A DNA stretch of 64,000 nucleotides from Rhizobium sp. 18065 (GCF_902706095.1 NZ_CACSJP010000014.1:1-64000); one strand, 5' to 3'. Shown: positions 1 to 10,772, counted from the stretch's first letter. Numbers and translations: made by a program. The notes: generated by a model not told the origin, from the letters alone.

Positions 1-46
1 CGCCAACGCAAAAACGTTGGCGTGTCGCGCAAACCAAAGTTTGCGC
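1..46. repeat. Two tandem perfect hairpins upstream of tRNA-fMet
   Basis: Seen directly: CGCCAACG (1-8) pairs with CGTTGGCG (15-22), and GCGCAAAC (27-34) pairs with GTTTGCGC (39-46) around a 4-base loop. They sit 4 bases before the tRNA. They may be processing hairpins or the tail of a transcription unit (an rRNA operon is a common neighbour of this tRNA in rhizobia), but the upstream gene is outside the window. Confidence 0.6.
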
Positions 47-50
47 TTGG

Positions 51-127
<77 letters not shown>

Positions 128-143
128 GTTCATGCATAAATCG

Positions 144-176
144 CTGACCGCCTCGGTATAACCGGGGCGGTTTTTG
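144..176 (+). terminator. Rho-independent terminator after tRNA-fMet
   Basis: ACCGCC at 148-153 region pairs with GGGCGGT, extended by CGG/CCG, around a short A/T loop, and is followed directly by a run of five T (171-175). It lies 20 bases after the tRNA and would end its transcript. Confidence 0.85.
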
Positions 177-191
177 CGTTTGGGGGATCCT

Positions 192-412
192 GATAAATCC
201 GCCAATACCACCATCCTGTCACTGCCGCCCAAGTCCCCGGAACTCAACCCGGTCGAAAATCTCGAGCTCTTCATGCGCGAGAACTGGCTGTCGAACGCAC
301 CTTCAAGTCCTACGAGGATATCCTCACCCATTGCTGTGAAGCCTGGCGCAAACTTTAAAACCAGCCTTGGTGCATCATGTCCATCGGGCGCAGCCATTAG
401 GCGCATGGGTTC
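192..412 (+). pseudogene. Degenerate 3' end of an IS630-family transposase
   Basis: The reading frame gives LPPKSPELNPVEN and FMRENWLSN, the hallmark C-terminal catalytic block (final Glu of the DDE triad in NPVEN) of IS630/Tc1-mariner transposases. After about 295 the match shifts frame (FKSYEDILTHCCEAW, then NQPWCIMSIG) and meets in-frame stops. Only the last 70 or so codons survive, with a frameshift and stops, so this is a dead remnant. Its place directly behind a tRNA gene fits an insertion hotspot. Confidence 0.85.
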
Positions 413-422
413 TGATCAGTGA

Positions 423-707
423 GGACGCGTATAAGCAGAGGCTGCCAATGCCGTGCCGACCGCGGCTGAGATTTTACAAACCTCCAATGCCGGAAGCGCA
501 TGTCGGTCTCTCTAGCTTGTCACGCGGATGTAATCATCGAACTTGGTGACCAACCGGGCCTCCTTCGGTGAAGTTCGCTATCTCCTTCTCTAGCGTCTGC
601 CGCTCTGCTTTCAGACGATCGAGGGCAGCGATGCGCCCCCCATGCCGGACTACAGAAAAGCAATGGGGGGCGACTTGGAAGCTCGCGTCTATAGCGGTAA
701 CCCGCGC
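423..707. other. Gap without an intact gene
   Basis: No intact gene is visible. On the minus strand about 545-650 reads as an alanine/glutamate-rich segment (RIAALDRLKAERQTLEKEIA) ending in a stop; it resembles the coiled tail of large serine recombinases, but the match is too short and compositional to call. The rest shows no recognisable structure. Confidence 0.4.
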
Positions 708-1970
708 TTACGCGGCCTGTTTCTCTCCGAGGTTTCCGGCTTCGACAAGGGCCGAGACGATCACGCCGGCGACCAAAGCCCAAAACGGTGCGCTGATACC
801 GAGGAGCGTAACATTCGACATGGCGACAGCAAGCGCCACGAAGGCGCCGGTCTGGTTGCCGAGCGACTTGCCAAAGGCGTTCTGGAAGGCCGACAGCAAC
901 ACGCTGATCATGGCGAGACCGGCGACAGTGCCGATGAGTGCTGATGGCAGGCTGAGCACGATCGGAACGGCAGCACCCGCGATGAGGCCGAAGGTGGCGA
1001 AGAGCACGCCGTTGACAACCGTCGCGGCATATCGCCCTTCTTTGTTTTCGCCAGCTTGTTCGGACGAGCATATCGCTGTCATCGGACCCGCAATATTGGC
1101 ATTGTGGCCGCCGAGGAAGCCGGCCGCAACGCCGCCGATGCCGGAAATGATCGTCATCGCGTTGACCGGCGGACGATAGCCTTCGGCCATCAGGACACCG
1201 GTGGCCTGCGCGTTCTCGGCACCGATCACGAGAAGGGCGAGTGGGATGGCGATCGCGAAGAAGGCGTCAATGGTGAATACCGGCATGGTGAATTCCGGTG
1301 CCGCGAAGGCGATGTTGGCCGCTCCGCCGCCGATCGCGCCCGTCGCAAATGCCGCGATCAGGCCGGCGACGAGGGCGGCCAGCACTGGCGGGATGGTCTT
1401 GGTCAGCCGCATCGAGACGAAGAAGGCGAGGATCGCGGCACCGGCAATGAAAGGTGCCGAGCCAAGCGCCGTGACGGTTCCGATCGCAAAGCGGATCAGC
1501 GCTCCGGCGATCATCGCCATGACGATCGGCATCGGCAGCCAGCGCATGACCTTGCCGATGAGCCCGGTTACGCCGAGCAGCAGAACCAACAGCCCCGCCA
1601 GGATGAAGGCGCCAACCGCTTCATTGAAAGGAATGGTCGCAAGCGAGCCGGCGACGAGGGCAGCACCAGGGATCGAATAGGCGCCGTTGATCGGCTGCTT
1701 GTAGTGGAGCGCCAGCAGCATGCTGATAAACCCGCCGAGCACATAGATCGCAAACAGCCAGGCGGCGGTTTGCCCGTTGGTCAATTTGCCCGCCTCGGCC
1801 GCGCCGATGACGATTAGGGCCGGGCCGGAGCAGCCGAAGATGGCGGCGACGAGCCCGGCGCTCATCGTCTTGATGCCGAGATGTTTCGGCAGGTCGCGGA
1901 GACCCGACACGATGCCGGGTCCTCTTTCGACAAGGCGTCTTTCCTGTGTGGTCTGGTCGATTGTTTCCAT
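708..1970 (-). CDS. benE: BenE-family benzoate/aromatic acid:H+ symporter
   Basis: About 420 residues and roughly 12 hydrophobic segments make this an inner-membrane transporter of the BenE family, which imports benzoate with protons. Family-like stretches include GCSGPALIVIGAAEAG near the N-terminus and GGHNANIAGPMTAICS in the second half. The start at 1970 is preferred over upstream codons because GGGAGGAACCAAC stands right before it. It is the last gene of a leftward cluster with a CoA ligase and a molybdenum hydroxylase, so its substrate is probably the aromatic or alicyclic acid those enzymes process; benzoate itself is not proven. Confidence 0.88.
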   Translation of the reverse strand: METIDQTTQERRLVERGPGIVSGLRDLPKHLGIKTMSAGLVAAIFGCSGPALIVIGAAEAGKLTNGQTAAWLFAIYVLGGFISMLLALHYKQPINGAYSIPGAALVAGSLATIPFNEAVGAFILAGLLVLLLGVTGLIGKVMRWLPMPIVMAMIAGALIRFAIGTVTALGSAPFIAGAAILAFFVSMRLTKTIPPVLAALVAGLIAAFATGAIGGGAANIAFAAPEFTMPVFTIDAFFAIAIPLALLVIGAENAQATGVLMAEGYRPPVNAMTIISGIGGVAAGFLGGHNANIAGPMTAICSSEQAGENKEGRYAATVVNGVLFATFGLIAGAAVPIVLSLPSALIGTVAGLAMISVLLSAFQNAFGKSLGNQTGAFVALAVAMSNVTLLGISAPFWALVAGVIVSALVEAGNLGEKQAA

Positions 1971-2063
1971 GTTGGTTCCTCCCGAAGCGGATACGAGGCC
2001 GCTCCCTCCTCTTGGAAATAAAGCCGGGTTCCTGCCCGGCCGGTGGTTCAAAGTCCCTCTGGT

Positions 2064-2870
2064 TCAGCGTCCGACGAAGGCCGGCGTGCGCTTTTCGTGG
2101 AAGGCGAGCACACCTTCGCGGAAATCCTCCGATGTCCGAAGCCGGCTGTAGCAATGGCCTTCGAGCTCGATGGCCGTTGAAAGCGGAGCGTCGTCGGTAT
2201 CGTTCAGGAGCTTCTTTGCCGTGCGCTGGGCGAGCGGCGAGAAGCCGATCAGTTCCTCGACCAGCGCATCGACGGCCTTTTCCAGATCGCCATCCGCAAC
2301 GATCTCCGAGGCGATGCCCCAGTCGTAGGCCTCCTGGCCGGTGACCCGCTTCGAGCGCATCACGATGTTCTTGGTGCGGGTGACGCCGACCATCTTCTGA
2401 AGGCGGGCCGAGCCGCCGGAGCCCGGGATCTGGCCGAGCTTCTGCTCGGGCAGCGCGTAGCGGGTGGTCTCGGTCGCGATGCGGAAGTCGCAGGCGAGCG
2501 ACAGTTCGAAGCCGACGCCGAAGCAAAAGCCGCGATTGGCGGCGATGACCGGCTTGGAGCAACGGGCAGGTGCCGCAATGTTCCAGGCGAGGTGCGAGAC
2601 GTGCTCCGGGCTCGCCTCGAGGAAGCCCTTGATGTTGCCGCCGGACGAGAAGTGTTCGCCCTTGCCGGCAACCACGATGATGCGCACGCGATCGTCCTCG
2701 TCGAGCGCCTCGAAGACGAGGCGCAACTGGTCGCGTGCCAGCATGGAGACGACGTTGTAGGGCGGACGGTCGAGCGTGATGTCGGCGCGCTGGCGTGTCG
2801 TGTCGATCGTGATGGTGAAGCCGTCGAGTTCGGCGAGGCGCGGGTCCTGGAATGTGGCGTGTTCGGGCAT
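2064..2870 (-). CDS. Enoyl-CoA hydratase/isomerase family protein
   Basis: A 268-residue crotonase-fold protein acting on a CoA thioester in the cytoplasm. It shows the two oxyanion-hole loops: HFSSGGNIKGFL (about residue 80) and FCFGVGFELSLACDFR (about 120), then LGQIPGSGG. The start at 2870 follows an AAAGGA ribosome site. It sits between the permease and the CoA ligase, so the likely role is hydration or isomerisation of the CoA-activated acid imported by the permease. The exact reaction cannot be read from sequence; ring hydratases of the BadK/BadI kind and generic beta-oxidation hydratases both remain possible. Confidence 0.85.
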   Translation of the reverse strand: MPEHATFQDPRLAELDGFTITIDTTRQRADITLDRPPYNVVSMLARDQLRLVFEALDEDDRVRIIVVAGKGEHFSSGGNIKGFLEASPEHVSHLAWNIAAPARCSKPVIAANRGFCFGVGFELSLACDFRIATETTRYALPEQKLGQIPGSGGSARLQKMVGVTRTKNIVMRSKRVTGQEAYDWGIASEIVADGDLEKAVDALVEELIGFSPLAQRTAKKLLNDTDDAPLSTAIELEGHCYSRLRTSEDFREGVLAFHEKRTPAFVGR

Positions 2871-2908
2871 GGAATGTCCTTTCATGGGTCTTGTGGCGGT
2901 CTGGCCGC

Positions 2909-4418
<1,510 letters not shown>

Positions 4419-4426
<8 letters not shown>

Positions 4427-4931
4427 TGGGTGTCTCCTCCTTCCGTTGTTCCTCCGCGGCGGCGAGCGCCGCCTCGACGATGGTCGCGTAGCCCGTGCAC
4501 CGGCAGAGATGGCCGGAGAGGTGTTCGCGTATCTCTTCCCGGCCGGCGTCCGGCTGCTCGTGCAAGAGCGCGTCGAGCGACATCAGGATGCCGGGCGTAC
4601 AGAAGCCGCATTGCAGGCCGTGATGGCGGCGAAAGGCGGCCTGAAGCGGGGAAAGCTCGGCCGGACCGGGGGCCAGCGCTTCCACGGTCCGCACATCGCT
4701 GCCGCGCACCTGCTGGGCAAGCGTCAGGCAGGCGCGTGCCGGCTTTCCGTCGATCTGCACGGTGCAGGCGCCGCAGACGCCGTGCTCGCAGCCGACATGG
4801 GTGCCGGTCAGCCCGACTTCGTGGCGCAGCAGGTCCGAAAGCAGCATGCGGTTTTCGGCCTCTGCACGGACCTTCTGGCCGTTCAGCGTGAAATCGACCA
4901 CATGCCTCTGGGCAGCGTTCATGCGCGGCAT
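4419..4931 (-). CDS. Molybdenum hydroxylase, 2Fe-2S subunit
   Basis: A 170-residue small subunit of a xanthine-oxidase-family enzyme that passes electrons between the Mo and FAD subunits. It has the plant-type cluster CEHGVCGACTVQIDG with a fourth Cys in ARACL, and the helical-domain cluster QCGFCTPG with LCRCTGY. Start choice: AGGAGG ends 7 bases before ATG 4931, which beats the ATG at 4922 that overlaps the upstream stop. It overlaps the FAD subunit gene by 13 bases and the ligase gene by 8, so this is one operon. Confidence 0.93.
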
Positions 4932-5746
4932 CGGCTTGCCTCCTCGAGGGTCTCGCGACCGAGATTGCGGACCAGTTCGCGCCGGTAGCGGGCGCTGGCG
5001 TGAATGTCGTCGCGGGCGTTTAGCGACCAGGCGATATCGTTGAGGGCATCGTCGAACTGGACGTCGTCGAGCGCGGGCAGCGCGAAAACGCGCGGCCGGT
5101 CGTCGACGCCGGCAATGCCGAGTCGCAAACCCTTTTCGTCGGCGACGGCAGCGCAGGCGACGATGGCGAAATCGCCATGCCGGCGGCCAATCTCGCGGAA
5201 GGCATAACCGCTGCCGGGGCGGGCTTTGGGGAAATGCACGGCTTCGATCATCTCGCCCTCGGCGAGATCGGTCGCCATCATGCCGATGAAGAAGTCGTCC
5301 GCCTTGACCTTGCGCTTCTGCTTTCGGCTGCGCAGGCTCACCGAACCGCCAAGCGTCACCAGTGAAAGCGGCAGCTCGGCGCTCGGGTCGGCATGGGCGA
5401 CAGAGCCACAGACCGTGCCACGCGCCCGGGTCTGAACATGGCCGAGCCAGGGGAAGGCGGCGGCCAGAAGCGGCAGGTCGCACGAAAGATTTGTCCAGGC
5501 TTCCAGTTCGGCCTGCCGCACGCCGGCGCCAACGGTGATCTCGTCGCCCGACGTTTCGATCCGCCGCAATGCCTCAAGCCGCATGATGTCGACCAGCAGG
5601 CCTGGACGGGCGAGCCGCATGTTGAGCATCGGCACCAGAGACTGCCCACCGGCGATGACGCGAGCCTCACCGCCGCCCTCGGCGAGTGCGGAAAGCGCTT
5701 CCTCCAGCGTGTCCGGGCAGAGGAAATCAAAGGATGCAGGCTTCAT
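4919..5746 (-). CDS. Molybdenum hydroxylase, FAD-binding subunit
   Basis: A 275-residue FAD-binding medium subunit (CoxM/HcrB type). The FAD pyrophosphate motif VIAGGQSLVPMLNMRL (about 30-45) and TRARGTVCGSVAHADPSAE (about 105-123) are both present, followed by the CO-dehydrogenase flavoprotein C-terminal domain. Its start overlaps the stop of the large subunit gene by four bases (ATGA at 5743-5746). With its neighbours it forms a complete three-subunit hydroxylase. Confidence 0.93.
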   Translation of the reverse strand: MKPASFDFLCPDTLEEALSALAEGGGEARVIAGGQSLVPMLNMRLARPGLLVDIMRLEALRRIETSGDEITVGAGVRQAELEAWTNLSCDLPLLAAAFPWLGHVQTRARGTVCGSVAHADPSAELPLSLVTLGGSVSLRSRKQKRKVKADDFFIGMMATDLAEGEMIEAVHFPKARPGSGYAFREIGRRHGDFAIVACAAVADEKGLRLGIAGVDDRPRVFALPALDDVQFDDALNDIAWSLNARDDIHASARYRRELVRNLGRETLEEASRCRA

Positions 5747-8718
5747 CTGCGCCTCCTGAAAAGGCTCAAAAGCCGTTGAGTGAAGCCGGCGTCGGCGCTG
5801 GGAGGCCCTCCGCCGCCGGCATGACGGGCGAGCGCCTGGAAGAACTGTCCGATCACCACGCGCGCCGCGCCGTCAAGAAGTCGGCCACCCACAGAGGCGA
5901 CCTTGCCGCCGATCGCGGCCTGATATCGATAGTCTATGCGGGTGCCGGTCGCCGTTTCCGTCAGCGTGACACGGCCCGTGCCGCGACCGGAACCGAGTGC
6001 GCCCTCCGTGCCGCCGGACAGCGTGACCGCCTCCGGCGCAAGCATGTCGGAGAGGCGGATGTCGGCGCGGTATCGGCCCTTGACCGGACCGATCCCGAGC
6101 GTGACCTCGGCGCGAAAATGCGTGTCGGAGACCTTTCGGACCTCATGTGCGCCTGGAATGATCGCCTTCAGCGTGTTCGGGTCGAGCAGCATCGTCCAGA
6201 CGGACTCACGCGTGGCGACGACGTCGGCCGAGCCCGAGCCGGTCAGCAAACGTTCTCCGGAGGCGCCGGTGGCGACGGGGGGCGAATCCTGAGGTTTCGA
6301 TGGCGGGCGCTCCTCGCCATAGAGCCATTCGCTGACCCGACTCGGCGACAGCGGCAGCCGGATGTCCTCGACCCCGAGCGCATCGGCGACGGCATTGGCG
6401 ATGCAGACCGGCGTCGACATGCAATTGCCCTCGCCGACGCCCTTTGCGCCAAGTGGTGTGAAGGGCGATGGCGTCTCGTGATGGAGGATCAGCGGTTCCG
6501 GCGTCTCCATCACGGTCGGGATGAGGTAGTCGGCGAGCGTGCCGGTCAGGAAACTGCCGTCGCCGCCATAGGCATATTCCTCGTAGAGTGCGGCGCCTAT
6601 AGCCTGGGCGAAGCCGCCGCGGACCTGGCCGTCGACCATGCCGGGATGCAGGATGCGGCCGCAGTCATGCATCGTTACATAGCGGTCGATGCGGACCTGG
6701 CCGGTCGCCCGGTCGATTTCCACGCCGCATATGTCGAAGATGAAGCCATGGCAAAGCGACGAGTTGATGCCGTCCGCTGCCGTCGGCGCCTCGAGTTGCT
6801 CCGGCGTCCAGAAAACTGTCTCGCGGATGGTCTGGCCGGTTCCATCAGGCAGCGTGCCGGGCGCCCAGTGGCTTGCTGCCGCCACACGCCCGAAGGAGAT
6901 GGTATTGTCCGGATTGTCGCGATCGAAGAGCTTTCCGGCTCTGAAGTCTATGCGATCCGCCGTGACATTGAGTTGGCTAGCAGCGATCGCTGCAAGACGG
7001 TCCCTGATGCGGTCGGCGGCAAGGGCAGCGGCGCCGGCGACGGCAGCGGCAAACCGGCTTGCATAATTGCCGGAGGCGATCGACCAGGCGTCGCGCGCCG
7101 TGTCGAGTTCGGTATTGACACGCACGGCCTCCAGGGGAAGGCCGAGCCGCTCGGCGACGACTTGCGCCAGAACGGTGCGATGGCCCTGGCCCTGCGGCAC
7201 TGATGCGACCTTGACGGTGACGGAGCCGAGTGGATCGATGGCCACCGTTGCAACGGATTGGGCGCCGTTCTTCGGACCCGCCTTCGCCCGTTCCTCCGGC
7301 GTCAGGACCGTCGTGATATAGCCCATATTAGAGACGCTCGGCTCGACAACCGTCGCATAGCCGATGCCGTAGAGGCGCCCTTCGGTACGTGCTTGATCCC
7401 GTCGCAGCAGGAGAGCCTCCAGGCCGCCTTCCTGACAGGCCCGATCGATTGCTGTCTGATAGTCGCCCGAATCCAGCAGCCCGCCGGTCGCTGTGCGATA
7501 GGGGAAGGCGTCGGCCGGCACGAGGTTCCGGCGGATGACAGCAAGCCTGTCGAGGTCCAGTTCGTCGGCGATCTTGTGGACGAGCCGTTCTAGCGCGAAG
7601 TAGACCTGCGGTCCGCCGAAGCCGCGGTTGAGCCCGGTCGGCGTCTTGTTGGTGAGCACGACGCGGTTGCGGATGGCGACGTTTTCGATCGCATAGGCGC
7701 CGGTCATGTTGCCATGCATGCGGTAGAGCGTCGCCGGCTCCGGTGCGCGGAGATGCGCGCCGCAATCTTCCAGTTGATCCCAACAGAGTGCTGTGATGCG
7801 GCCGTCGGCGGCAACGGCCGCCTCGAGCGTCGTGACACGGTTGGTCGCCGAAACCGAGGCCGTCAGGTGTTCGAGCCGGTCCTCGATCCATTTCACCGGA
7901 CGCCCGGCGACGCGTGCGGCGACGGCCGCGAGGATGACATAGGGAAACACGCCCTGCTTGATGCCGAAGGAGCCGCCGGAATCGGGCGGTGTGCGCAGCC
8001 GCATGCGGTTGCCGGGCACGTTCAGCGCCCGGGAAATCACGGCATGGATCGAGAACGGTCCCTGAAAATTAGCCGTGACGTCATAGGCGTCCTCCCCCGG
8101 ATCGTATTCCGCGATGACACCGTAGGTCTCGATCGGCGTGCAGGAATTGCGGGGATAGGCGATACGGATGGAAATGCGGTGGTCGGCAGTCGCAAGCGCT
8201 GCTTCCGGATCGCCATAGCGAAAGCTGCGCTCGTTGATGAGGTTGGTGCCGAGCGAGGGATGCAAAACCGGTGCATCCGCAGCCAGTGCCTTTTCCGGAT
8301 CGACAATGGCGGCGAGCGTCTCGTACTCGACCTCGATCAGGTCGAGCGCATCCTCGGCGAGATAGCGGTTTTCGGCAACGACGAGGGCCACGGGTTCACC
8401 GACATAGCGGACCCGGTCCCGGGCGATCGGCCAGCATTCGACATTCGCCTTGACCCCCACGGTCATGCTGCGGGTGAGCCGCGCAACGTCGTCCCCGGTC
8501 AGCACGGCGGAGACGCCGGGCAGGGCCCGGGCAGCGGTCGCATCGATGGCACGGATTGCGGCATGCCCATGCGGCGAGCGCAGGATCGCCAGATGCGCGG
8601 TGTCGCGGCGGACCGGCAGATCGTCGATGTAGCGGCCGCGGCCGGTCAGAAGTCCGGCATCCTCGACACGTTCGACGGTCCGGCCGATCAGGCCTCCCGC
8701 CGTTTCCAAGTTCCTCAT
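5743..8718 (-). CDS. Molybdopterin-binding hydroxylase subunit fused to a CoxG/SRPBCC domain
   Basis: About 991 residues. The first 790 or so form an aldehyde-oxidase/xanthine-dehydrogenase large subunit that binds Mo-molybdopterin cytosine dinucleotide: GGSFGIKQG, GLNRGFGGPQ and the active-site glutamate in GAKGVGEGN. The CO-specific AYxCSFR loop is absent, so it is not a form I CO dehydrogenase. The last 150 residues, from about GSGSADVVATRESVW, form an SRPBCC/CoxG-like domain normally encoded separately (CoxG helps membrane attachment or assembly). ATG 8718 follows GGGAGGAG. The operon contains CoA ligase and permease genes, so ring hydroxylation of an aromatic acid or its CoA ester is likely. 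Confidence 0.9.
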   Translation of the reverse strand: MRNLETAGGLIGRTVERVEDAGLLTGRGRYIDDLPVRRDTAHLAILRSPHGHAAIRAIDATAARALPGVSAVLTGDDVARLTRSMTVGVKANVECWPIARDRVRYVGEPVALVVAENRYLAEDALDLIEVEYETLAAIVDPEKALAADAPVLHPSLGTNLINERSFRYGDPEAALATADHRISIRIAYPRNSCTPIETYGVIAEYDPGEDAYDVTANFQGPFSIHAVISRALNVPGNRMRLRTPPDSGGSFGIKQGVFPYVILAAVAARVAGRPVKWIEDRLEHLTASVSATNRVTTLEAAVAADGRITALCWDQLEDCGAHLRAPEPATLYRMHGNMTGAYAIENVAIRNRVVLTNKTPTGLNRGFGGPQVYFALERLVHKIADELDLDRLAVIRRNLVPADAFPYRTATGGLLDSGDYQTAIDRACQEGGLEALLLRRDQARTEGRLYGIGYATVVEPSVSNMGYITTVLTPEERAKAGPKNGAQSVATVAIDPLGSVTVKVASVPQGQGHRTVLAQVVAERLGLPLEAVRVNTELDTARDAWSIASGNYASRFAAAVAGAAALAADRIRDRLAAIAASQLNVTADRIDFRAGKLFDRDNPDNTISFGRVAAASHWAPGTLPDGTGQTIRETVFWTPEQLEAPTAADGINSSLCHGFIFDICGVEIDRATGQVRIDRYVTMHDCGRILHPGMVDGQVRGGFAQAIGAALYEEYAYGGDGSFLTGTLADYLIPTVMETPEPLILHHETPSPFTPLGAKGVGEGNCMSTPVCIANAVADALGVEDIRLPLSPSRVSEWLYGEERPPSKPQDSPPVATGASGERLLTGSGSADVVATRESVWTMLLDPNTLKAIIPGAHEVRKVSDTHFRAEVTLGIGPVKGRYRADIRLSDMLAPEAVTLSGGTEGALGSGRGTGRVTLTETATGTRIDYRYQAAIGGKVASVGGRLLDGAARVVIGQFFQALARHAGGGGPPSADAGFTQRLLSLFRRRR

Positions 8719-8808
8719 GCGCTCCTCCCGCACCCGTTGGTGAAGGGGTGCCGTCTGGGAAGAGTGAAGAAGAGCACGCGATCGGGCGATACCGCCGCGT
8801 CTCAGACC

Positions 8809-9675
8809 TTACCGAGGAGTCTCAAAAACATCAGCCGAGAGACGGCTGACGTTGCGAAAGATGCTCGGCGAGGAGCCGGCATGATCGTGGAAGAAACGCG
8901 AAAAATGGGCCGGCACGGAAAAGCCGAGCTGGTCGCCGATCGCCGCGAAGCTCTCGCTTCCGTCGGCGACAGCGGCAACCGCGCGTTCCAGTCGCTGAAC
9001 GTTGAGGAAAACCCGCGGGGTCACCCCCATCGAGGTCTCGAACAGCCGGAAGAAATGCGCCCGCGACAGACCAACGTCGGCCGCCAGAAGATCGAGATCG
9101 GAGATCTCGCCGGGGGTTGCCTTGATGCGTTCGACGGCCTTGCGGATGCGGAAGTCGAGGACCGGGCGCGCGGCGAGATCACGGATCGAGTTCGGCACGG
9201 CGCGCCAGTCGGCGAAGCGCTCGATCACGGCGACCATGAGTTCGCCGAGCAGCACCTCGTGCACTTCGGCGCTGTTGGGCTCCTTCACCATGGCCTCAGC
9301 AAGTGTGCGCGTGCACGAACGGATGTGGGGTGTGATCGAGCCGACATTCGACGCGAAGAAGTCCGGCGCGTGGCTCGCCGCCCAGTTGGGTCGGAAATGA
9401 CCGAGCCATTGCGGTTCAATATAGAGCGCGAGGATCACCGTCTTCGGTCGCGCCTGGTCATGCGCATAGGCATGCGGCTCCCAGGTATTGATCAGGACGG
9501 CGCTTTCGTCCGTGAGCGGCACGAGCCGGTCGCGCACTGAAAACTGCGTGTCTGCGCCCTCTACCTTCAACAGAACATGGCAATGCGGATGCGCGTGCCG
9601 CACCAGGGGCCGATCCATATCCAGCAGCGCCACTCTCCCGAAGCGACCACGTGCGATGCGTAAAGCATTCGACAT
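8809..9675 (-). CDS. AraC-family transcriptional regulator
   Basis: 288 residues: an N-terminal cupin-like sensing domain (HAHPHCHVLLKVEG about 27-40) and a C-terminal pair of helix-turn-helix motifs (LDLLAADVGLSRAHFFRLFE and FAAIGDQLGFSVPAHFSRFF). It is encoded just upstream of, and in the same direction as, the hydroxylase operon with a 90-base gap that leaves room for a promoter. It is the probable activator of that operon, responding to the acid substrate or its CoA ester. The ribosome site is weak. Confidence 0.88.
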   Translation of the reverse strand: MSNALRIARGRFGRVALLDMDRPLVRHAHPHCHVLLKVEGADTQFSVRDRLVPLTDESAVLINTWEPHAYAHDQARPKTVILALYIEPQWLGHFRPNWAASHAPDFFASNVGSITPHIRSCTRTLAEAMVKEPNSAEVHEVLLGELMVAVIERFADWRAVPNSIRDLAARPVLDFRIRKAVERIKATPGEISDLDLLAADVGLSRAHFFRLFETSMGVTPRVFLNVQRLERAVAAVADGSESFAAIGDQLGFSVPAHFSRFFHDHAGSSPSIFRNVSRLSADVFETPR

Positions 9676-9730
9676 TGCTTAAATATTGGGTTGTTCCGCA
9701 GAAACTACAAGTTCGAAAGAGCTTTCGCGC

Positions 9731-10762
9731 TCAAGACGGGTGTTGATCGGAAGTCTTCAGGCCGACGAGCCTGAGCCTTCGGAGAACTTCCTGGGGTGCG
9801 GGCGCCCGCCACACGGTCTGGAAGCACTCCACCACATTGCTTGCGGTGACCGCAAGGCCGGGAAGCGCGACCCAGTCGGGGGCCGGCCGGCCGAGGAGCG
9901 CGGTCACTGTGATGGAGCCTGCGCTCTCACCCTGGCGAAACGGCTGCTGGGCGGCAATCGCGACGAGGGGATCGCTGGCAGCAAGGCCGATCGCCGCTGA
10001 ATGACCGAGATCCACGGTCGTCATCGGAATCTTGCGCCCGAGCGTTTTGAGAACGCCGGCGGCCATCATTGCCGGCGTGTCCCAGACGACAAAGAGGCCG
10101 GCGAGATCCGGATGGGCTTCGGCAAGAGCGCGCGTGGTTGCGGCAACTGCCGACAGGGATGGAAACCGCTGGACGCGCAGAGACACGTCCGGACGGTTGA
10201 CCTGCATCCATTTGACGAAGGCGATTTCCCGCTCGTTGGTCGCGAAGAAATCGGCGTCATAGCCGAGGACGCCGACCTCCGCGCCATCAGGCAGATGCGG
10301 CGACAAGCCTTCCGCGGCGATCTTGCCGAGGCCGAAATTGTCCGCCGAGACGAGGGAGATGTAGTCCTTTCCCGGAAGAAGCCCGGTCGGTGCGTTGTCG
10401 AGCAGGATGAGCTTTATGCCGGCCGCAGACACGCGCGCATGGGCGGCCGCCACTTTCGAATTGGCGACGGGCAGGGATATGATGGCATCCGGTGCTTCCT
10501 CGATCAGCCGCCCGAGTGCCTCGATCTGGACCTCCGGCGTGAAGGCGCAGTCGATCACGTCAATGACCGCAACCCCGCAATTTCCGAGCATGCCGATGAT
10601 GCCGGAAAGCTGCTGTTTGGCCCAGTCGCTTTCGAGCGTGTGCAGCACTACCGCGACCCGCAAGCCACTGGCCCGCGCCCGCTCCATGTCCTCCGGCAGC
10701 AGCAAAACCCGCTCGGGCGCCGATGCCCGCTCCCCATGAGGGCCGAGACCCGCAATCGTCAT
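9731..10762 (-). CDS. Signal-less periplasmic-binding-fold protein, paralogue of the nearby sugar-binding protein
   Basis: 343 residues of the type I periplasmic-binding (Peripla_BP_4) fold. It aligns along its length with the exported binding protein at 13171-14292: shared blocks include GKDYISLVSADN, DADFFATNERE and VVWDTPA. Unlike that protein it has no signal peptide: the first 25 residues are polar and acidic, and a strong AGGAGG five bases before ATG 10762 fixes the start. It starts 10 bases after the ROK regulator gene. It probably binds the same sugar in the cytoplasm; possible roles are sensing, with the ROK regulator, or buffering. No DNA-binding domain is visible. Confidence 0.8.
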   Translation of the reverse strand: MTIAGLGPHGERASAPERVLLLPEDMERARASGLRVAVVLHTLESDWAKQQLSGIIGMLGNCGVAVIDVIDCAFTPEVQIEALGRLIEEAPDAIISLPVANSKVAAAHARVSAAGIKLILLDNAPTGLLPGKDYISLVSADNFGLGKIAAEGLSPHLPDGAEVGVLGYDADFFATNEREIAFVKWMQVNRPDVSLRVQRFPSLSAVAATTRALAEAHPDLAGLFVVWDTPAMMAAGVLKTLGRKIPMTTVDLGHSAAIGLAASDPLVAIAAQQPFRQGESAGSITVTALLGRPAPDWVALPGLAVTASNVVECFQTVWRAPAPQEVLRRLRLVGLKTSDQHPS

Positions 10763-10772
10763 TCAATCCTCC

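Noticed and set aside
545..650. Minus-strand segment resembling a serine recombinase tail
   Set aside because: About 34 residues of coiled Ala/Glu/Leu-rich sequence; similarity is compositional and there is no supporting motif.
520..1179. Open frames on both strands over the permease gene's 3' end
   Set aside because: They are frame shadows of the BenE gene and the debris beside it; they have Arg/Pro/Ala-rich composition and no family match.
5743..8718. Form I carbon monoxide dehydrogenase
   Set aside because: The AYxCSFR active-site loop is missing; neighbours (CoA ligase, permease) point to an organic substrate.
5686..9540. Two long plus-strand frames opposite the molybdenum hydroxylase and AraC genes
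   Set aside because: They mirror real genes with full motifs on the minus strand; their translations are Arg/Gly/Asp-rich without domains.
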